Part shown: piece by piece, positions 1-14,050 of the stretch
Position numbering within the stretch: position 1 is the first letter of the stretch
How the letters are laid out: each line of letters opens with the position of its first letter
Assembly: GCA_023614405.1 (NCBI GenBank)
Contig: CM042696.1
Location: 333,117,211 to 333,181,210 of the forward strand
Length of the DNA: 64,000 nt
Reading direction: 5' to 3'
From: Avena insularis
Lineage: Eukaryota > Streptophyta > Magnoliopsida > Poales > Poaceae
Position numbers and translations under genes: made by a program
The notes under the pieces: model-generated
The model's input: the letters and a program-made list of their open reading frames with translations, nothing else
Databases searched by the model: none
What the model was told of the DNA's origin: nothing

Positions 1-1399
1 TGTGTGTTATTGTCACAAACCACATATGGATCAACCAATGTCATTGCATGTGTGTTCCTATACAAACCACATATGGATCCACCAATGCTCATTGCATGTG
101 TGTTCTTTCCACAAACCACATATGTATCCACTAGAGTAATTGCATGTGTGTTCTTTTAACAAACCACATATGGATCAACCAGTCATTGCATGTGTGTTCT
201 TTTCACAAACCACACGTGGATCAACCAGAGTCATTACATGTGTGTTCTTTCCATGAACCACATATGGATCAACTAGAGTCATTGCATGTGTGTTCTTTCC
301 ACAAACCACATATGGATCCACCAGAGTAATTGCATGTGTGTTCTTTCCACAAACCACATATGGATCCACTAGTGGCATTGCATGTGTGTTCTTTTACAAA
401 TAACATGGATCAACCAATGGCATTGCACGTGTGTTATTGTCATAAACCACACATGGATCAACCAATGTCATTGCATGTGTGTTCATGTCACAAACCACAC
501 ATGGATCCACCAATGTTATTTCATGTGTGTTCTTTCCATGACCCACATATGGATCAACTAGAGTCATTGCATGTGTGTTATTTCCACAAACCACACATGG
601 ATCCACCAGAGTAATTGCATGTGGGTTCATGTCACAAACCACACATGGATCCACCAATGTTATTTCATGTGTGTTCTTGCCATGAACCACATATGGATCC
701 ACCAATGTCATTGCATGTGTGTTGTTTCCACAAACCACATATGGATCCACCAGAGTCATTGGATGTGTGTTCTTTCCAAAAACCAAATATGGATCCACCA
801 ATGTCATTGGATGTGTGTTCATGTCACAAACATCACATGGATTCACCAATGTCATTGCATGTGTGTTATTTCCATGAACCACATATAGATCAACCAGAGT
901 CATTGCATGTGTGTTCTTTCCACAAACCACACATGGATCCACCAGAGTAATTGCATGTGTGTTCATGTCACAAACCACACATGGATCCACCAATGTCATT
1001 GCATGTGTGTTCTTTTCACAAACCACATATGGATCAACAAATGTCATTGCATGTGTGTTCTTTACACAAACCAAATATGGATCCACCTATGTCATTGCAT
1101 GTGTGTTCTTTTCACAAACCACATATGGATCCACTAGAGTCATTGCATGTGTGTTCTTTTCACAAACCACACATGGATCCACCAGAGTCATTGCATGTGT
1201 GTTCTTTCCACAAACTACACATGGATCAACAAGAGTAATTGCATGTGTGTTCATGTCACAAACCACACATGGATCCACCAATGTCATTTCATGTGTGTTC
1301 TTTCCATGAACCACATATGGATCCACCAATGTCATTGCATGTGTGTTCTTTCCACAAACCAGATAAGGATCCACCAGAGTCATTGCATGTGTGTTCTTT

Positions 1400-2364
1400 T
1401 CACAAACCACACATGGATCCACTAGAGTCATTGCATGTGTGTTCTTTCCACAAACCACATATGGATCCACTAGAGTCATTGCATGTGTGTTCTTCCGACA
1501 AGCCACATATGGATCCACCAGGGTCATTGCATATGTGTTCTTTTCCACAAACCACATATGGATCCACTAGAGTCATTGCATGTGTGTTCTTTCCACAAAC
1601 CACATATGATAAACAAATGTCATTGCATGTGTGTTCTTTTCCACAAACCACATATGGATCCACTAGAGTTCATTGTATCTTTGTTCTTTTCGACAAACCA
1701 CATGGATCAACCAATGGCATTGCATGTGTGTTAATGTCACAAACCACATATGGATCAACCAATGTCATTGCATGTGTGTTCCTGTACAAACCACATATGG
1801 ATCCACCAATGCTCATTGTATGTGTGTTCTTTCCACAAACCACATATGTATCCACTAGAGTAATTGCATGTGTGTTCTTTTAACAAACCACATATGGATC
1901 AACCAGAGTCATTGCATGTGTGTTCTTTCCACAAACCACATAAGGATCCACCAGAGTCATTGCATGTGTGTTCTTTTCACAAACAACACATGGATCCACT
2001 AGAGTCATTGCATGTGTGTTCTTTCCACAAACCACATATGGATCCACTAGAGTCATTGCATGTGTGTTCTTCCAACAAACCACATATGGATCCACCAGAG
2101 TCATTGCATGTGTGTTCTTTTCCACAAACCACATATGGATCCACTAGAGTTCATTGTATGTTTGTACTTTTCGACAAACCACATGGATCAACCAATGGCA
2201 TTGCATGTGTGTTATTGTCACAAACCACATATGGATCAACCAATGTCATTGCATGTGTGTTCCTGTACAAACCACATATGGATCCACCAATGCTCATTGT
2301 ATGTGTGTTCTTTCCACAAACCACATATGTATCCACTAGAGTAATTGCATGTGTGTTCTTTTAA
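1400..2364 (+). repeat. Tandem pair of a 481-bp, ten-monomer block
   Basis: Two successive copies of a ten-monomer block lie here, with HOR landmarks at 1680 and 2161. They share the order TTCCGAC or TTCCAAC monomer, CACTAGAGTTCATTG, the CGACAAACC short monomer, CCTGTACAAACC, GTATCCACTAGAGTAATTG and TTTTAACAAACC. Only some HOR copies carry the doubling. Confidence 0.8.
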
Positions 2365-4066
2365 CAAACCACATATGGATCAACCAGTCATTGCATGTGT
2401 GTTCTTTTCAAACCACACATGGATCAACCAGAGTCATTACATGTGTGTTCTTTCCATGAACCACATATGGATCAACTAGAGTCATTGCATGTGTGTTCTT
2501 TCCACACGACATATGGATCCACCAGTAATTGCATGTGTGTTCTTTCCACAAACCACATAAGGATCCACTAATGTCATTGCATGTGTGTTCTTTTTACAAA
2601 TAACATGGATCAACCAATGGCATTGCACGTGTGTTATTGTCATAAACCACACATGGATCAACCAATGTCATTGCATGTGTGTTCATGTCACAAACCACAC
2701 ATGGATCCACCAATGTTATTTCATGTGTGTTCTTTCCATGAACCACATATGGATCAACCAGAGTCATTGCATGTGTGTTATTTCCACAAACCACACATGG
2801 ATCCACCAGAGTAATTGCATGTGGGTTCATGTCACAAACCACACATGGATCCACCAATGTTATTTCATGTGTGTTCTTGCCATGAACCACATATGGATCC
2901 ACCAATGTCATTGCATGTGTGTTCTTTCCACAAACCACATATGGATCCACCAGAGTCATTGGATGTGTGTTCTTTCCACAAACCAAATATGGATCCACCA
3001 ATGTCATTGGATGTGTGTTCATGTCACAAACATCACATGGATTCACCAATGTCATTGCATGTGTGTTATTTCCATGAACCACATATAGATCAACCAGAGT
3101 CATTGCATGTGTGTTCTTTCCACAAACCACACATGGATCCACCAGAGTAATTGCATGTGTGTTCATGTCACAAACCACATGGATCCACCAATGTCATTGC
3201 ATGTGTGTTCTTTTCACAAACCACATATGGATCAACAAATGTCATTGCATGTGTGTTCTTTCCACAAACCAAATATGGATCCACCTATGTCATTGCATGT
3301 GTGTTCTTTTCACAAACCACATATGGATCCACTAGAGTCATTGCATGTGTGTTCTTTTCACAAACCACACATGGATCCACCAGAGTCATTGCATGTGTGT
3401 TCTTTCCACAAACTACACATGGATCAACAAGAGTAATTGCATGTGTGTTCATGTCACAAACCACACATGGATCCACCAATGTCATTTCATGTGTGTTCTT
3501 TCCATGAACCACATATGGATCCACCAATGTCATTGCATGTGTGTTCTTTCCACAAACCACATATGGATCCACCAGTGTCATTGCATGTGTGTTCTTTTCA
3601 CAAACCACACATGGATCCACTAGAGTCATTGCATGTGTGTTCTTTCCACAAACCACATATGGATCCACTAGAGTCATTGCATGTGTGTTCTTCCGACAAA
3701 CCACATATGGATCCAGCAGAGTCATTGCATGTGTGTTGTTTTCCACAAACCACATATGGATCCACTAGAGTCATTACATGTGTGTTCTTTCCACAAACCA
3801 CATATGATAAAAAAAATGTCATTGCATGTGTGTTCTTTTCCACAAACCACATATGGATCCACTAGAGTTTATTGTATGTTTGTTCTTTTCGACAAACCAC
3901 ATGGATCAACCAATGGCATTGCATGTGTGTTATTGTCACAAACCACATATGGATCAACCAATGTCATTGCATGTGTGTTCCTATACAAACCACATATGGA
4001 TCCACCAATGCTCATTGCATGTGTGTTCTTTCCACAAACCACATATGTATCCACTAGAGTAATTGC

Positions 4067-7000
4067 ATGTGTGTTCTTTTAACAAACCACATATGGATCA
4101 ACCAGTCATTGCATGTGTGTTCTTTTCACAAACCACACGTGGATCAACCAGAGTCATTACATGTGTGTTCTTTCCATGAACCACATATGGATCAACTAGA
4201 GTCATTGCATGTGTGTTCTTTCCACAAACCACATATGGATCCACCAGAGTAATTGCATGTGTGTTCTTTCCACAAACCACATATGGATCCACTAATGTCA
4301 TTGCATGTGTGTTCTTTTTACAAATAACATGGATCAACCAATGGCATTGCACGTGTGTTATTGTCATAAACCACACATGGATCAACCAATGTCATTGCAT
4401 GTGTGTTCATGTCACAAACCACACATGGATCCACCAATGTTATTTCATGTGTGTTCTTTCCATGAACCAGTCATTGCATGTGTGTTATTTCCACAAACCA
4501 CACATGGATCCACCAGAGTAATTGCATGTGGGTTCATGTCACAAACCACACATGGATCCACCAATGTTATTTCATGTGTGTTCTTGCCATGAACCACATA
4601 TGGATCCACCAATGTCATTGCATGTGTGTTGTTTCCACAAACCACATATGGATCCACCAGAGTCATTGGATGTGTGTTCTTTCCAAAAACCAAATATGGA
4701 TCCACCAATGTCATTGGATGTGTGTTCATGTCACAAACATCACATGGATTCACCAATGTCATTGCATGTGTGTTATTTCCATGAACCACATATAGATCAA
4801 CCAGAGTCATTGCATGTGTGTTCTTTCCACAAACCACACATGGATCCACCAGAGTAATTGCATGTGTGTTCATGTCACAAACCACACATGGATCCACCAA
4901 TGTCATTGCATGTGTGTTCTTTTCACAAACCACATATGGATCAACAAATGTCATTGCATGTGTGTTCTTTCCACAAACCAAATATGGATCCACCTATGTC
5001 ATTGCATGTGTGTTCTTTTCACAAACCACATATGGATCCACTAGAGTCATTGCATGTGTGTTCTTTTCACAAACCACACATGGATCCACCAGAGTCATTG
5101 CATGTGTGTTCTTTCCACAAACTACACATGGATCAACAAGAGTAATTGCATGTGTGTTCATGTCACAAACCACACATGGATCCACCAATGTCATTTCATG
5201 TGTGTTCTTTCCATGAACCACATATGGATCCACCAATGTCATTGCATGTGTGTTCTTTCCACAAACCACATAAGGATCCACCAGAGTCATTGCATGTGTG
5301 TTCTTTTCACAAACCACACATGGATCCACTAGAGTCATTGCATGTGTGTTCTTTCCACAAACCACATATGGATCCACTAGAGTCATTGCATGTGTGTTCT
5401 TCCGACAAACCACATATGGATCCAGCAGAGTCATTGCATGTGTGTTGTTTTCCACAAACCACATATGGATCCACTAGAGTCATTACATGTGTGTTCTTTC
5501 CACAAACCACATATGATAAAAAAATGTCATTGCATGTGTGTTCTTTTCCACAAACCACATATGGATCCACTAGAGTTTATTGTATGTTTGTTCTTTTCGA
5601 CAAACCACATGGATCAACCAATGGCATTGCATGTGTGTTATTGTCACAAACCACATGTGGATCAACCAATGTCATTGCATGTGTGTTCCTATACAAACCA
5701 CATATGGATCCACCAATGCTCATTGCATGTGTGTTCTTTCCACAAACCACATATGTATCCACTAGAGTAATTGCATGTGTGTTCTTTTAACAAACCACAT
5801 ATGGATCAACCAGTCATTGCATGTGTGTTCTTTACACAAACCACAAGTGGATCAACCAGAGTCATTACATGTGTGTTCTTTCCATGAACCACATATGGAT
5901 CAACTAGAGTCATTGCATGTGTGTTCTTTCCACAAACCACATATGGATCCACCAGAGTAATTGCATGTGTGTTCTTTCCACAAACCACATATGGATCCAC
6001 TAATGTCATTGCATGTGTGTTCTTTTTACAAATAACATGGATCAACCAATGGCATTGCACGTGTGTTATTGTCATAAACCACACATGGATCAACCAATGT
6101 CATTGCATGTGTGTTCATGTCACAAACCACACATGGATCCACCAATGTTATTTCATGTGTGTTCTTTCCATGAACCAGTCATTGCATGTGTGTTATTTCC
6201 ACAAACCACACATGGATCCACCAGAGTAATTGCATGTGGGTTCATGTCACAAACCACACATGGATCCACCAATGTTATTTCATGTGTGTTCTTGCCATGA
6301 ACCACATATGGATCCACCAATGTCATTGCATGTGTGTTGTTTCCACAAACCACATATGGATCCACCAGAGTCATTGGATGTGTGTTCTTTCCAAAAACCA
6401 AATATGGATCCACCAATGTCATTGGATGTGTGTTCATGTCACAAACATCACATGGATTCACCAATGTCATTGCATGTGTGTTATTTCCATGAACCACATA
6501 TAGATCAAGATTCATTGCATGTGTGTTCTTTCCACAAACCACACATGGATCCACCAGAGTAATTGCATGTGTGTTCATGTCACAAACCACACATGGATCC
6601 ACCAATGTCATTGCATGTGTGTTCTTTTCACAAACCACATATGGATCAACAAATGTCATTGCATGTGTGTTCTTTCCACAAACCAAATATGGATCCACCT
6701 ATGTCATTGCATGTGTGTTCTTTTCAAAAACCACATATGGATCCACTAGAGTCATTGCATGTGTGTTCTTTTCACAAACCACACATGGATCCACCAGAGT
6801 CATTGCATGTGTGTTCATGCCACAAACAACACATGGATCAACAAGAGTAATTGCATGTGTGTTCATGTCACAAACCACACATGGATCCACCAATGTCATT
6901 TCATGTGTGTTCTTTCCATGAACCACATATGGATCCACCAATGTCATTGCATGTGTGTTCTTTCCACAAACCAGATAAGGATCCACCAGAGTCATTGCAT

Positions 7001-7480
7001 GTGTGTTCTTTTCACAAACCACACACGGATCCACTAGAGTCATTGCATGTGTGTTCTTTCCACAAACCACATATGGATCCACTAGAGTCATTGCATGTGT
7101 GTTCTTCCGACAAGCCACATATGGATCCACCAGGGTCATTGCATATGTGTTCTTTTCCACAAACCACATATGGATCCACTAGAGTCATTGCATGTGTGTT
7201 CTTTCCACAAACCACATATGATAAACAAATGTCATTGCATGTGTGTTCTTTTCCACAAACCACATATGGATCCACTAGAGTTCATTGTATCTTTGTTCTT
7301 TTCGACAAACCACATGGATCAACCAATGGCATTGCATGTGTGTTAATGTCACAAACCACATATGGATCAACCAATGTCATTGCATGTGTGTTCCTGTACA
7401 AACCACATATGGATCCACCAATGCTCATTGTATGTGTGTTCTTTCCACAAACCACATATGTATCCACTAGAGTAATTGCA
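4067..7480 (+). repeat. Adjacent HOR copies of 1,708 and 1,705 bp
   Basis: Two neighbouring HOR units match almost base for base at an offset of 1,708 bp, falling to 1,705 bp after a 3-bp loss near 6,508. Both share an unusual internal deletion, in which a CCATGAACC monomer runs directly into AGTCATTGC, at about 4,466 and 6,174. That marks them as sister copies. Confidence 0.8.
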
Positions 7481-7976
7481 TGTGTGTTCTTTTAACAAAC
7501 CACATATGGATCAACCAGAGTCATTGCATGTGTGTTCTTTCCACAAACCACATAAGGATCCACCAGAGTCATTGCATGTGTGTTCTTTTCACAAACAACA
7601 CATGGATCCACTAGAGTCATTGCATGTGTGTTCTTTCCACAAACCACATATGGATCCACTAGAGTCATTGCATGTGTGTTCTTCCAACAAACCACATATG
7701 GATCCACCAGAGTCATTGCATGTGTGTTCTTTTCCACAAACCACATATGGATCCACTAGAGTTCATTGTATGTTTGTTCTTTTCGATAAACCACATGGAT
7801 CAACCAATGGCATTGCATGTGTGTTATTGTCACAAACCACATATGGATCAACCAATGTCATTGCATGTGTGTTCCTGTACAAACCACATATGGATCCACC
7901 AATGCTCATTGTATGTGTGTTCTTTCCACAAACCACATATGTATCCACTAGAGTAATTGCATGTGTGTTCTTTTAA
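7012..7976 (+). repeat. Second occurrence of the doubled ten-monomer block
   Basis: This has the same 481-bp doubling as at 1,400-2,364, with landmarks at 7292 and 7773. It shares private variants with that copy, including CTTTGTTCTTTTCGAC instead of GTTTGTTC and TGTTAATGTCAC instead of TGTTATTGTCAC. It is therefore a copy of that copy and not an independent doubling. Confidence 0.8.
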
Positions 7977-10900
7977 CAAACCACATATGGATCAACCAGT
8001 CATTGCATGTGTGTTCTTTTCTCAAACCACACATGGATCAACCAGTCATTACATGTGTGTTCTTTCCATGAACCACATATGGATCAACTAGAGTCATTGC
8101 ATGTGTGTTCTTTCCACAAGCGACATATGGATCCACGGAGTAATTGCATGTGTGTTCTTTCCACAAACCACATAAGGATCCACTAATGTCATTGCATGTG
8201 TGTTCTTTTTAAAAATAACATGGATCAACCAATGGCATTGCACGTGTTATTGTCAGAAACCACACATGGATCAACCAATGTCATTGCATGTGTGTTCATG
8301 TCACAAACCACACATGGATCCACCAATGTTATTTCATGTGTGTTCTTTCCATGAACCACATATGGATCAACCAGAGTAATTGCATGTGTGTTATTTCCAC
8401 AAACCACACATGGATCCACCAGTAATTGCATGTGGGTTCATGTCACAAACCACACATGGATCCACCAATGTTATTTCATGTGTGTTCTTGCCATGAACCA
8501 CATATGGATCCACCAATGTCATTGCATGTGTGTTCTTTCCACAAACCACATATGGATCCACCAGAGTCATTGGATGTGTGTTCTTTCCACAAACCAAATA
8601 TGGATCCACCAATGTCATTGGATGTGTGTTCATGTCACAAACATCACATGGATTCACCAATGTCATTGCATGTGTGTTATTTCCATGAACCACATATAGA
8701 TCAACCAGAGTCATTGCATGTGTGTTCTTTCCACAAACCACACATGGATCCACCAGAGTAATTGCATGTGTGTTCATGTCACAAACCACACATGGATCCA
8801 CCAATGTCATTGCATGTGTGTTCTTTTCACAAACCACATATGGATCAACAAATGTCATTGCATGTGTGTTCTTTCCACAAACCAAATATGGATCCACCTA
8901 TGTCATTGCATGTGTGTTCTTTTAACAAACCACATATGGATCCACTAGAGTCATTGCATGTGTGTTCTTTTCACAAACCACACATGGATCCACGAGAGTC
9001 ATTGCATGTGTGTTCTTTCCACAAACTACATGGATCAACAAGAGTAATTGCATGTGTGTTCATGTCACAAACCACACATGGATCCACCAATGTCATTTCA
9101 TGTGTGTTCTTTCCATGAACCACATATGGATCCACCAATGTCATTGCATGTGTGTTCTTTCCACAAACCACATAAGGATCCACCAGAGTCATTGCATGTG
9201 TGTTCTTTTCACAAACCACACATGGATCCACTAGAGTCATTGCATGTGTGTTCTTTCCACAAACCACATATGGATCCACTAGAGTCATTGCATGTGTGTT
9301 CTTCCAACAAACCACATATGGATCCACGAGAGTCATTGCATGTGTGTTCTTTTCCACAAACCACATATGGATCCACTAGAGTTCATTGTATGTTTGTTCT
9401 TTTCGACAAACCACATGGATCAACCACTGGCATTGCATGTGTGTTATTGTCACAAACCACATATGGATCAACCAATGTCATTGCATGTGTGTTCCTGTAC
9501 AAACCACATATGGATCCACCAATGCTCATTGTATGTGTGTTCTTTCCACAAACCACATATGTATCCACTAGAGTAATTGCATGTGTGTTCTTTTAACAAA
9601 CCACATATGGATCAACGAGTCATTGCATGTGTGTTCTTTCAAAACCACACATGGATCAACCAGTCATTACATGTGTGTTCTTTCCATTAACCACATATGG
9701 ATCAACTAGAGTCATTGCATGTGTGTTCTTTCCACAAACGACATATGGATCCACCGTAATTGCATGTGTGTTCTTTCCACAAACCACATAAGGATCCACT
9801 AATGTCATTGCATGTGTGTTCTTTTTACAAATAACATGGATCAACCAATGGCATTGCACGTGTGTTATTGTCATAAACCACACATGGATCAACCAATGTC
9901 ATTGCATGTGTGTTCATGTCACAAACCACACATGGATCCACCAATGTTATTTCATGTGTGTTCTTTCCATGAACCACATATGGATCAACCAGAGTCATTG
10001 CATGTGTGTTATTTCCACACTCCACACATGGATCCACTGAAATAATTGCATGTGGGTTCATGTCACAAACCACATGGATCCACCAATGTTATTTCATGTG
10101 TGTTCTTGCCATGAACCACATATGGATCCACCAATGTCATTGCATGTGTGTTCTTTCCACAAACCACATATGGATCCACCAGAGTCATTGGATGTGTGTT
10201 CTTTCCACAAACCAAATATGGATCCACCAATGTCATTGGATGTGTGTTCATGTCACAAACATCACATGGATTCACCAATGTCATTGCATGTGTGTTATTT
10301 CCATGAACCACATATAGATCAACCAGAGTCATTGCATGTGTGTTCTTTCCACAAACCACACATGGATCCACCAGAGTAATTGCATGTGTGTTCATGTCAC
10401 AAACCACACATGGATCCACCAATGTCATTGCATGTGTGTTCTTTTCACAAACCACATATGGATCAACAAATGTCATTGCATGTGTGTTCTTTCCACAAAC
10501 CAAATATGGATCCACCTATGTCATTGCATGTGTGTTCTTTTCACAAACCACATATGGATCCACTAGAGTCATTGCATGTGTGTTCTTTTCACAAACCACA
10601 CATGGATGCACCAGAGTCATTGCATGTGTGTTCTTTCCACAAACTACACATGGATCAACAAGAGTAATTGCATGTGTGATCATGTCACAAACCACACATG
10701 GATCCACCAATGTCATTTCATGTGTGTTCTTTCCATGAACCACATATGGATCCACCAATGTCATTGCATGTGTGTTCTTTCCACAAACCACATAAGGATC
10801 CACCAGAGTCATTGCATGTGTGTTCTTTTCACAAACCACACATGGATCCACTAGAGTCATTGCATGTGTGTTCTTTCCACAAACCACATATGGATCCACT

Positions 10901-13900
10901 AGAGTCATTGCATGTGTGTTCTTCCAACAAACCACATATGGATCCACCAGAGTCATTGCATGTGTGTTCTTTTCCACAAACCACATATGGATCCACTAGA
11001 GTTCATTGTATGTTTGTTCTTTTCGACAAACCACATGGATCAACCAATGGCATTGCATGTGTGTTATTGTCACAAACCACATATGGATCAACCAATGTCA
11101 TTGCATGTGTGTTCCTGTACAAACCACATATGGATCCACCAATGCTCATTGTATGTGTGTTCTTTCCACAAACCACATATGTATCCACTAGAGTAATTGC
11201 ATGTGTGTTCTTTTAACAAACCACATATGGATCAACCAGAGTCATTGCATGTGTGTTCTTTTCGCAAACCACACATGGATCAACCAGAGTCATTACATGT
11301 GTGTTCTTTCCATGAACCACATATGGATCAACTAGAGTCATTGCATGTGTGTTCTTTCCACAAACGACATATGGATCCACCAGAGTAATTGCATGTGTGT
11401 TCTTTCCACAAACCACATAAGGATCCACTAATGTCATTGCATGTGTGTTCTTTTTACAAATAACATGGATCAACCAATGGCATTGCACGTGTGTTATTGT
11501 CATAAACCACACATGGATCAACCAATGTCATTGCATGTGTGTTCATGTCACAAACCACACATGGATCCACCAATGTTATTTCATGTGTGTTCTTTCCATG
11601 AACCACATATGGATCAACCAGAGTCATTGCATGTGTGTTATTTCCACAAACCACACATGGATCCACCAGAGTAATTGCATGTGGGTTCATGTCACAAACC
11701 ACACATGGATCCACCAATGTTATTTCATGTGTGTTCTTGCCATGAACCACATATGGATCCACCAATGTCATTGCATGTGTGTTCTTTCCACAAACCACAT
11801 ATGGATCCACCAGAGTCATTGGATGTGTGTTCTTTCCACAAACCAAATATGGATCCACCAATGTCATTGGATGTGGGTTCATGTCACAAACATCACATGG
11901 ATTCACCAATGTCATTGCATGTGTGTTATTTCCATGAACCACATATAGATCAACCAGAGTCATTGCATGTGTGTTCTTTCCACAAACCACACATGGATCC
12001 ACCAGAGTAATTGCATGTGTGTTCATGTCACAAACCACACATGGATCCACCAATGTCATTGCATGTGTGTTCTTTTCACAAACCACATATGGATCAACAA
12101 ATGTCATTGCATGTGTGTTCTTTCCACAAACCAAATATGGATCCACCTATGTCATTGCATGTGTGTTTTTTCACAAACCACATATGGATCCACTAGAGTC
12201 ATTGCATGTGTGTTCTTTTCACAAACCACACATGGATCCACCAGAGTCATTGCATGTGTGTTCTTTCCACAAACTACACATGGATCAACAAGAGTAATTG
12301 CATGTGTGTTCATGTCACAAACCACACATGGATCCACCAATGTCATTTCATGTGTGTTCTTTCCATGAACCACATATGGATCCACCAATGTCATTGCATG
12401 TGTGTTCTTTCCACAAACCACATAAGGATCCACCAGAGTCATTGCATGTGTGTTCTTTTCACAAACCACACATGGATCCACTAGAGTCATTGCATGTGTG
12501 TTCTTTCCACAAACCACATATGGATCCACTAGAGTCATTGCATGTGTGTTCTTCCGACAAACCACATATGGATCCACCAGAGTCATTGCATGTGTGTTGT
12601 TTTCCACAAACCACATATGGATCCACTAGAGTCATTACATGTGTGTTCTTTCCACAAACCACATATGATAAAAAAAATGTAATTGCATGTGTGTTCTTTT
12701 CCACAAACCACATATGGATCCACTAGAGTTTATTGTATGTTTGTTCTTTTCGACAAACCACATGGATCAACCAATGGCATTGCATGTGTGTTATTGTCAC
12801 AAACCACATATGGATCAACCAATGTCATTGCATGTGTGTTCCTATACAAACCACATATGGATCCACCAATGCTCATTGCATGTGTGTTCTTTCCACAAAC
12901 CACATATGTATCCACTAGAGTAATTGCATGTGTGTTCTTTTAACAAACCACATATGGATCAACCAGTCATTGCATGTGTGTTCTTTTCACAAACCACACG
13001 TGGATCAACCAGAGTCATTACATGTGTGTTCTTTCCACAAACCACACATGGATCCACCAGAGTAATTGCATGTGTGTTCATGTCACAAACCACACATGGA
13101 TCCACCAATGTCATTGCATGTGTGTTCTTTTCACAAACCACATATGGATCAACAAATGTCATTGCATGTGTGTTCTTTCCACAAACCAAATATGGATCCA
13201 CCTATGTCATTGCATGTGTGTTTTTTCACAAACCACATATGGATCCACTAGAGTCATTGCATGTGTGTTCTTTTCACAAACCACACATGGATCCACCAGA
13301 GTCATTGCATGTGTGTTCTTTCCACAAACTACACATGGATCAACAAGAGTAATTGCATGTGTGTTCATGTCACAAACCACACATGGATCCACCAATGTCA
13401 TTTCATGTGTGTTCTTTCCATGAACCACATATGGATCCACCAATGTCATTGCATGTGTGTTCTTTCCACAAACCACATAAGGATCCACCAGAGTCATTGC
13501 ATGTGTGTTCTTTTCACAAACCACACATGGATCCACTAGAGTCATTGCATGTGTGTTCTTTCCACAAACCACATATGGATCCACTAGAGTCATTGCATGT
13601 GTGTTCTTCCAACAAACCACATATGGATCCACCAGAGTCATTGCATGTGTGTTCTTTTCCACAAACCACATATGGATCCACTAGAGTTCATTGTATGTTT
13701 GTTCTTTTCGACAAACCACATGGATCAACCAATGGCATTGCATGTGTGTTATTGTCACAAACCACATATGGATCAACCAATGTCATTGCATGTGTGTTCC
13801 TGTACAAACCACATATGGATCCACCAATGCTCATTGTATGTGTGTTCTTTCCACAAACCACATATGTATCCACTAGAGTAATTGCATGTGTGTTCTTTTA

Positions 13901-14029
13901 ACAAACCACATATGGATCAACCAGAGTCATTGCATGTGTGTTCTTTTCAAACCACACATGGATCAACAGTCATTACATGTGTGTTCTTTCCATGAACCAC
14001 ATATGGATCAACTAGAGTCATTGCATGTG

Positions 14030-14050
14030 TGTTCTTTCCTGGCGACATAT
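14030..14050 (+). repeat. Satellite monomer with local scrambling
   Basis: The variable box reads TTCTTTCCTGGCGACATATGG instead of a CCACAAACGACATATGG form. The small substitution and deletion patch is unlike the usual variants. The related copies at about 8,110 and 11,360 are intact here. Confidence 0.6.

Noticed and set aside
1..2400. CRISPR-like array
   Set aside because: The period is regular, but there are no unique spacers between repeats. The variable boxes are a small recurring set of words and no cas gene is present.
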